Origin: Solirubrobacterales bacterium | Lineage (GTDB): Bacteria; Actinomycetota; Thermoleophilia; Solirubrobacterales; 70-9 | Assembly: GCA_030152805.1 (NCBI GenBank) | Contig: JASLIG010000110.1 | Span: 1-12,859, forward strand | Length of the DNA: 12,859 nucleotides | Direction of reading: 5' to 3' | Part shown: positions 8,351-12,859 of the stretch, in pieces | Position numbering within the stretch: position 1 is the stretch's first letter | Layout: every line of letters starts with the position of its first letter | Position numbers and translations under genes: made by a program | Notes under the pieces: model-generated | The model's input: only the letters and a program-made list of their open reading frames with translations | Database searches by the model: none | What the model was told of the DNA's origin: nothing

Positions 8351-9163
8351 CTAGGCGCGTCGGAGCTTGACCAAAACAGCGCAGGCGAGCCCGGCTCTAT
8401 AGGCCGCGTACGGCCACAGCGCGCGATCCCGCTCGACCAGCTTGATCAGCCGCTGCGAGGCGAGGGTCGAGGCGAAGGAGGCGCCGACGCCGAGCGCCAT
8501 CGAGCGGCGCAGCTCGGGGGAGGAGCCGCGGCGGGCGAGCCGGGCGCCCTTCAACGCTGTGGCGCCGACGATGATCGGCAGGGCGATCGTGCGCGAGAGC
8601 AGGTTGGCCTGATCGCGGGAGAAGCGCCGCCAACGTGCCGCGGCCAGGGTGATGCCGTTGCGTGAGACGCCGGGGGCGAGGGCGGCGGCCTGGGCCACGC
8701 CCAGCGCCAGCCCGTCGGCGGCGCCTGCCTCGCCGCGGCCGCGCAGCTGCGGTCGCGTGTCGCCCACCAGCATCGCCGCGGCCCCGGCGAGCAGCCCGTA
8801 GGCGGTCGCGCGCGGTCCCCCCAAGCGCCGCTCGATCGGCCGCTCGAACCTGTAGCCGACCACCGCCGCGGGCAGGAAAGAGAGCGCCAGGACCGCGGCG
8901 CCGCGCAGGTCGAAGGCGCGTAGCTCTTCGACGATCAGCCGCCGCTGGCCGACGATAAGCGCCGCCGCGGCGCCGGCGTGCAGGGCGACCTCGAAGCTCT
9001 TGCGCACCTCCGGGTCGATCGCCTCCCAGTCCCAGTCGGCGAGCCAGGGGATGAGGACTATGTGGGCGGAGCTGGATACGGGGAGCAGCTCGGCGGGCCC
9101 CTGAATGACGCCGAGCACCAGCGCGCGGCCGGCGGGAACCGAGCCTGCGCCCTCCTCGCTCAA
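8351..9163 (-). CDS. uppP: Undecaprenyl-diphosphatase (UppP/BacA family)
   Basis: The protein has 270 residues, typical for the family. It is an integral membrane phosphatase that converts undecaprenyl diphosphate to the monophosphate carrier used for peptidoglycan and other surface glycans. The two signature regions are present: QGPAELLPVSSSAH (Q21xxxE25, Ser30-32, His34) and PGVSRNG with Arg168. The usual Ser after SR is Asn169, and the first motif is PAELL rather than the common LTEFL, so the family is clear but this is a somewhat divergent member. The TTG start at 9161-9163 shares TTGA with the dedA stop, which indicates translational coupling; there is no separate Shine-Dalgarno sequence. 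It is the last gene of that pair before the box array in front of fic. Confidence 0.88.
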   Translation of the reverse strand: MSEEGAGSVPAGRALVLGVIQGPAELLPVSSSAHIVLIPWLADWDWEAIDPEVRKSFEVALHAGAAAALIVGQRRLIVEELRAFDLRGAAVLALSFLPAAVVGYRFERPIERRLGGPRATAYGLLAGAAAMLVGDTRPQLRGRGEAGAADGLALGVAQAAALAPGVSRNGITLAAARWRRFSRDQANLLSRTIALPIIVGATALKGARLARRGSSPELRRSMALGVGASFASTLASQRLIKLVERDRALWPYAAYRAGLACAVLVKLRRA

Positions 9164-9855
9164 GCGCCCGGAGTGTGAGCCGGCTCCGCCGCGCCCGTCG
9201 ACTCGGGCTCCTCCTCGCCGGACCCGCCGCCGCGGCGGCGACGGACCAAGAGGTAGATGACGCCGCCGACGATCGCGGCCAGGACCAGGTAGTCGAGGTA
9301 GCCGAGCTTGTGCCGCCAGTCCTCCCAGTTGTCGCCGACCTTTTCGCCGACCAGGGCCAGCATCAGCACCCAGGGGATGCAGCCGGCGAGCGTGTAGGCG
9401 GTGAAACGCCAGAACGGCATCTTCGCCACGCCGGCCGGGAGCGAGATGAAGGTGCGAACGATCGGCAACATCCGCGAGAAAAAGACCGTGGCGCCCCCGT
9501 AGCGCTCGAACCAGTCGTCGGCCCACTTGAGGTGCTTGGGGCTGATGTGGATCAGCTTGTTGCGCTCCAGCAGGTCGAGCCGCCCGTAGTAGCCGGCCGC
9601 GTAGGCGATCCAGGAGCCGGCGAGGTTGCCCAAGACGCCGGCGGCGACGATCCCGAACAGCGTCAGTTCGCCTTCGGAGACGCTGAAGCCGGCGAAGAGC
9701 ATGATCGCCTCGCTCGGCACCGGGATGCAGGCGGACTCGAGCGCCATCAGCAGGAACACCGCCGGCAGGCCAGTCGAGCCGATGAAGTCGGTGGCGACGT
9801 TGACGATCGGGTCGACGACCTTGTCGCTGATGCTGGCGAGGAGGAATAGCGGCAT
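9160..9855 (-). CDS. DedA-family membrane protein (VTT domain), possible undecaprenyl-phosphate translocase
   Basis: The protein has 231 residues from the ATG at 9853-9855. The family signs are E40 with PVPSE at 45-49, a small-residue membrane segment at about 68-90, and R128xxPxxR134 followed by an AG pair at 141-142. There are about five hydrophobic segments and a basic RRRR end to the last one, then a charged tail. Some DedA proteins (UptA and relatives) are known to return undecaprenyl phosphate across the membrane. Coupling by a 4-base overlap to uppP, whose product makes that lipid outside, supports the same role here; the assignment is inferred. The in-frame TTG at 9894 is less likely because a TACAAT -10-like hexamer lies between it and the ATG. 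Confidence 0.88.
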   Translation of the reverse strand: MPLFLLASISDKVVDPIVNVATDFIGSTGLPAVFLLMALESACIPVPSEAIMLFAGFSVSEGELTLFGIVAAGVLGNLAGSWIAYAAGYYGRLDLLERNKLIHISPKHLKWADDWFERYGGATVFFSRMLPIVRTFISLPAGVAKMPFWRFTAYTLAGCIPWVLMLALVGEKVGDNWEDWRHKLGYLDYLVLAAIVGGVIYLLVRRRRGGGSGEEEPESTGAAEPAHTPGA

Positions 9856-9912
9856 TCGTGAAGCGGGGATTGTAGGCGGGAAGCCAGGCAGCAACTAAAC
9901 TCGGCACGTTCC
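9856..9912. promoter_or_regulatory. Short divergent promoter region, dedA / dehydratase
   Basis: These 57 bases hold the promoters of two divergent genes. For dedA, TACAAT on the minus strand (9869-9874) ends 13 bases before the ATG. For the plus-strand gene, TAAACT (9896-9901) ends 11 bases before the ATG at 9913. With the usual distance from -10 to transcription start, both mRNAs would have leaders of only a few bases, which fits the lack of any Shine-Dalgarno sequence before either start. No good -35 is seen on either side. Confidence 0.4.
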
Positions 9913-11799
9913 ATGGGTCGCCTCAACCACCCCGTCTACCGCAACCGGGTCCTCCAGGTCTGCGCCGATGCCGTCCTCGTCGCGCTCTCCTACTACCTGG
10001 CTTTCCGGCTGCGTTTCCTCGACCAGAGTGGCCTGCCGCACCGCTACTGGATCCTCTTTGCCCAGTCGGTCGGCTTCGTCGTCGTCGGCAAGCTGATCGT
10101 CTTCGCCGCCTTCGGCATGTACCAAAAGTGGTGGCGCTACGTCAGCGGCCGCGACTTCCTCCTGATCGTCCGCGCCGTCACCGTCGCCAGCGCGATCCTC
10201 GTCGTGGCCTTCACCGTGCTGCGGCCCTTCGCCCACAACCTGCCGCGCTCGGTCGCGGTGATGGACTTCCTGCTCACGCTGATGTTGCTCACCGGGGCGC
10301 GGCTGGCGGTCCGCCTGATCGTCGAGCGACCGAACCGCTCGGCTCGCGTCCCCAAGCACGAGGTGCTGGTGATCGGCGCCGGCTCGGGCGGGCAGATGGT
10401 CGTCCGCGAGCTGCAGCTCAACCCCGACCTCGGTGCCACCGCGATCGGCTTCCTCGACGACGACCCGCGCAAGCGTGGCATGCGCATGCTCGGCCTCAAG
10501 GTGCTGGGCTCGACCAAGCAGATCGACCCGATCCTCGACGAGACCCAGCCCGACGAGGTCGTGATCGCGATTCCCTCGGCGCCGGGAACCCTGCGCGCCA
10601 AGGTCGTCGCCGCTTGCCGCGAGCGTGAGATCCGCGTCCGCACGCTGCCCACCGTCTTCGAGCTGCTGCGCGGCGGCGTCCAGCTCAACAAGCAGCTGCG
10701 CGACGTGCAGGTCGAGGACGTGCTCGGCCGTGACCCGATCGTGGTCGAGCTCGACCGGGTCGGCGCCTACCTGCGCGACCGGATTGTCCTCGTCACCGGC
10801 GCCGGCGGCTCGATCGGCTCCGAGCTCTGCCGCCAGATCGCCCGCGTCGGGCCGCGCCTGCTGGTGATGCTCGACCACGCCGAGGACAACCTCTTTGAGA
10901 TCGACCGCGAGATGGTCGAGGAACGCCACTTCACCAGCGTCGAGTCGGTGCTCGCCGACTGCAAGGAGCCCGGCCGCATGCTGGAGACGATGCAGCGCTT
11001 CAAGCCCAGCGTCGTCTTCCACGCCGCCGCCTACAAGCACGTCCCGCTGATGGAGGCCAACCCGCTGGAGGCGGTGCGCAACAACGCGATCGCAACGCGG
11101 ATCACCGCCGAGACCGCCGCCGCCTCCAACGTCGAGCGCTTCGTCCTCGTCTCCACCGACAAGGCGGTCAACCCGAAAACCGTGATGGGCGCCTCCAAGG
11201 CGATGGCCGAGTGGATCGTCGAGTCGGCCGGGCGCAAGCACCCGGGCACCCGTTTCGCCAGCGTCCGCTTTGGCAACGTGCTCGCCTCCTCGGGCAGCGT
11301 CGTGCCGATCTTCCGCAGCCAAATCGAGCGCGGCGGACCGGTCACCGTCACCCACCCGGAGATGACCCGTTACTTCATGACCATTCCCGAGGCGGTCCAG
11401 CTGGTGATCCGCGCCGGCGACATCGGTGCCGGCAAGGGCGAGGTCTTCGTCCTCGACATGGGCGAGCCGGTGCGGATCGTCGACTTGGCGCGCAACATGA
11501 TCCGGCTGGCCGGCTACGAGCCGGAAACCGACGTCGCGATCGAGTTCACCAAGCCGCGGCCGGGGGAGAAGCTGCACGAGGAGCTCTTCGGCTTCGCCGA
11601 GAGCGAACAGCCGACCGCGGCGAAGCGGATCCGCCGCGCGGTGCGCGAGACGCCGCTCGACCAGGAATGGGTTGAGTCGACGCTGAATTCGCTCGAGCAC
11701 CTGGTGATGGCCGGGGACGAGGCTAATCTGGCCCAGCGCGTCGTCGAGATGATCACCGCGCCCGGCGGTGACGCGGCGGCGGTCGTCTACGACGAGTAG
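9913..11799 (+). CDS. Membrane-bound nucleotide-sugar 4,6-dehydratase (WbpM/FlaA1/CapD family)
   Basis: The protein has 628 residues, the usual full length. Four N-terminal membrane segments (about 13-35, 46-68, 84-103, 115-137) anchor it. A first Rossmann domain has GAGSGG at 155-160 and a second, catalytic SDR domain has GAGGSIGSE at 296-304. The active site carries STDKAV (414-419) and MGASK (425-429), in which Met425 replaces the Tyr of classical SDR enzymes, as is normal in the WbpM group. These enzymes turn UDP-GlcNAc into UDP-4-keto-6-deoxy sugars, the first step to rare amino sugars of capsule, O-antigen or glycoprotein glycans. The exact substrate is not readable. No Shine-Dalgarno sequence precedes the ATG. 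The LytR_C gene follows 17 bases downstream on the same strand. Confidence 0.92.
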   Translation: MGRLNHPVYRNRVLQVCADAVLVALSYYLAFRLRFLDQSGLPHRYWILFAQSVGFVVVGKLIVFAAFGMYQKWWRYVSGRDFLLIVRAVTVASAILVVAFTVLRPFAHNLPRSVAVMDFLLTLMLLTGARLAVRLIVERPNRSARVPKHEVLVIGAGSGGQMVVRELQLNPDLGATAIGFLDDDPRKRGMRMLGLKVLGSTKQIDPILDETQPDEVVIAIPSAPGTLRAKVVAACREREIRVRTLPTVFELLRGGVQLNKQLRDVQVEDVLGRDPIVVELDRVGAYLRDRIVLVTGAGGSIGSELCRQIARVGPRLLVMLDHAEDNLFEIDREMVEERHFTSVESVLADCKEPGRMLETMQRFKPSVVFHAAAYKHVPLMEANPLEAVRNNAIATRITAETAAASNVERFVLVSTDKAVNPKTVMGASKAMAEWIVESAGRKHPGTRFASVRFGNVLASSGSVVPIFRSQIERGGPVTVTHPEMTRYFMTIPEAVQLVIRAGDIGAGKGEVFVLDMGEPVRIVDLARNMIRLAGYEPETDVAIEFTKPRPGEKLHEELFGFAESEQPTAAKRIRRAVRETPLDQEWVESTLNSLEHLVMAGDEANLAQRVVEMITAPGGDAAAVVYDE

Positions 11800-11816
11800 C
11801 CTCTCGCAGCCACTCC

Positions 11817-12587
11817 GTGGAGCTGATCAAGGAAATCGGCGCCTTCGCCGGCCTCGCCGCCTTTCTGGGCCTCGCCGTGCTCGCCCTGCTCGGCTTCGCC
11901 CAGGGGCGTGACATACGCCGCCTGCGCGAGTGGGCAGGCTCGGCCCCGGAGCGCGACGCGGAGCGCAAGGAGTCGACCTCGGCCGCCGCCGCCGAGCGAG
12001 CGGAGGAGTTACGGCAAGCGGAGGAGGCGCGCGACGCCGAGCGGGCGGCGACGGATCTGCGCGACGAACGCCGCCGCCGCCGCGAAGCGGGCCTGCCGGA
12101 ACTGACGCGGAGCGAGCGGCTGCGCGAGAGCTTCGCCGGTGGTCGTTCGCGGCTGGCCGACCCGCGCTACCTGGTCGCCCTCTTCGCGGTCTTCCTCGTC
12201 GTCGCGGGGGGCGCCGCCTACCTCGTCACCCAGGGCTCCGACGACGCCGGCGGCAAGGGAGGCCGCGGCAACCGCGCGGCGAAGGTGAGCCCGGGCGAAA
12301 TCGAGGTGACGGTGCTCAACGGCACCGCGGTGCCCGGCCTCGCCGCCCGCTACGGCGACATGGTCGAGCAGCACGGCTTCGAACTGGGCGCGGTCACCAA
12401 CAGCAGCTCCAGCTTCGTCGACAGCGTCGTCATGTTCAAGCCCGGCCACGCTCCCGAGGCGCGCCGGGTCGCCGCCGTGCTGGAGATCTCCCAGGTGCGT
12501 CCGATGACGGCGGAGATCACCTCGGTCTCCGGCGGAGCGCCGGTCTCGGTGGTCGTCGGCGAGGACAATGCCGCGGCGGCGGGTTAG
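11817..12587 (+). CDS. Two-TM protein with external LytR_C domain
   Basis: The protein has 256 residues from a GTG start that lacks a clear ribosome-binding site. It lies 17 bases after the dehydratase stop, so is probably co-transcribed. It has a membrane segment at about 8-29, a highly charged, Ala/Glu/Arg-rich helical stretch (about 42-95, likely coiled coil), a second membrane segment at about 117-138, a Gly-rich linker and a C-terminal domain at about 161-248 that begins EVTVLNGTAVPGLA. That domain matches LytR_C, which is found alone or at the end of LytR-CpsA-Psr enzymes that attach glycopolymers to peptidoglycan. The catalytic LCP domain is absent. The charged part is probably cytoplasmic and the LytR_C part outside. 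It may help handle cell-wall polymers, consistent with its neighbour; function not established. Confidence 0.82.
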   Translation: MELIKEIGAFAGLAAFLGLAVLALLGFAQGRDIRRLREWAGSAPERDAERKESTSAAAAERAEELRQAEEARDAERAATDLRDERRRRREAGLPELTRSERLRESFAGGRSRLADPRYLVALFAVFLVVAGGAAYLVTQGSDDAGGKGGRGNRAAKVSPGEIEVTVLNGTAVPGLAARYGDMVEQHGFELGAVTNSSSSFVDSVVMFKPGHAPEARRVAAVLEISQVRPMTAEITSVSGGAPVSVVVGEDNAAAAG

Positions 12588-12859
12588 CCCAGCCGCGCTG
12601 GTCTTCGCGCTCCTCGTAGCCGCCACGCTCGCCGCCTTCGCCTGGTCGCAGCGGTTGAAGCGGGACCCGCTGGTCCTCGACAAAGTCACCTTCGTCGGCG
12701 CGCCCATCCTCGACCCCAAAGCGCCTCGCGTGCACGCTTTCACGCCGAACGACGACTGTCGCTTCGACCACATCCGAATCCGCTTCCGCGTTACCAAGTC
12801 CGACGCCGCCACCGTGCAGATCGTCAAGCCGGGGGGACGGCTGATCGTCACCTTGGCCA
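12568..12859 (+). CDS. Membrane-anchored protein with possible FlgD-like Ig domain, N-terminal part
   Basis: An open frame starts at an ATG (12568-12570) and stays open to the window edge, giving 97 codons. It overlaps the end of the LytR_C gene by 20 bases in another frame, indicating coupling. It begins MPRRRVSPAALVFALLVAAT, a basic start and a hydrophobic segment (about 8-25) that looks like a membrane anchor or uncleaved signal. Then comes an external part with FTPNDDCRFDHIRIRFRV, TVQIVKPGG and RLIVTLA. The pattern of an FTPN-D turn, a strand, then a strand ending in a TL pair recalls FlgD-type Ig-like domains, often written FSPNGDG. This likeness is moderate. The C-terminus, and so the function, lies outside the window. 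Confidence 0.75.
   Translation, partial: MPRRRVSPAALVFALLVAATLAAFAWSQRLKRDPLVLDKVTFVGAPILDPKAPRVHAFTPNDDCRFDHIRIRFRVTKSDAATVQIVKPGGRLIVTLA

Noticed and set aside
9856..9894. Longer dedA start at TTG (9894).
   Set aside because: It would place the TACAAT promoter-like element inside the gene, and the ATG at 9855 fits the family N-terminus.
9895..11700. A 601-codon minus-strand open frame opposite the dehydratase.
   Set aside because: Low-complexity composition, no motifs, and complete overlap with a full-length recognised enzyme on the other strand.

Overview
The window is high-GC DNA (about 70% where I counted inside the kinase gene) packed with genes. It has class-2-type secreted lipase, DesA3-type desaturase/reductase, PknB-like kinase and LytR C-terminal-domain proteins. 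This suggests an actinobacterial chromosome, possibly a deep-branching Thermoleophilia/Solirubrobacterales-type lineage. The lineage is inferred from protein character only; no rRNA or other marker is present. No tRNA, rRNA, CRISPR array or insertion sequence was seen. No gap between genes exceeds 100 bases.

Left part (1-4322), lipids. A minus-strand gene for a BtuF-like binding protein starts at 37 and leaves the window. A secreted SGNH/GDSL esterase lies just upstream of it on the same strand. A secreted alpha/beta-hydrolase lipase diverges from the esterase across a 96-base promoter region that holds a small dyad. The lipase converges on a two-gene minus-strand operon: a flavin/[2Fe-2S] reductase followed by a membrane fatty-acid desaturase. 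This pair matches mycobacterial Rv3230c-DesA3, in which the reductase feeds electrons to the desaturase. A TTACA/TGTAA dyad sits directly before the reductase.

Middle part (4399-8350), signalling and purine synthesis. Three minus-strand genes are joined end to start: a Fic adenylyltransferase, PurM and a transmembrane Ser/Thr kinase. Fic and PurM share a 4-base stop/start overlap, and PurM's stop abuts the kinase start. The Fic gene has clearly lower GC than its neighbours. It is preceded by an AT-rich array of six TCCAA(A/G) boxes, partly spaced at 10 bases, with a 9-base perfect inverted repeat. The kinase carries an extracytoplasmic domain that looks like the one at the C-terminus of mycobacterial MviN.

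Right part (8351-12859), envelope. A DedA-family protein and an undecaprenyl-diphosphatase overlap by 4 bases, and their known family roles are consecutive steps in recycling the carrier lipid. Divergent from them is a membrane-bound WbpM/CapD-type sugar-nucleotide dehydratase. A two-membrane-segment protein with a LytR_C domain follows, then the start of a membrane-anchored protein that overlaps it and runs off the right edge.

The most unusual element is the Fic gene with its phased operator-like array, apparently inserted in front of purM and translationally coupled to it.
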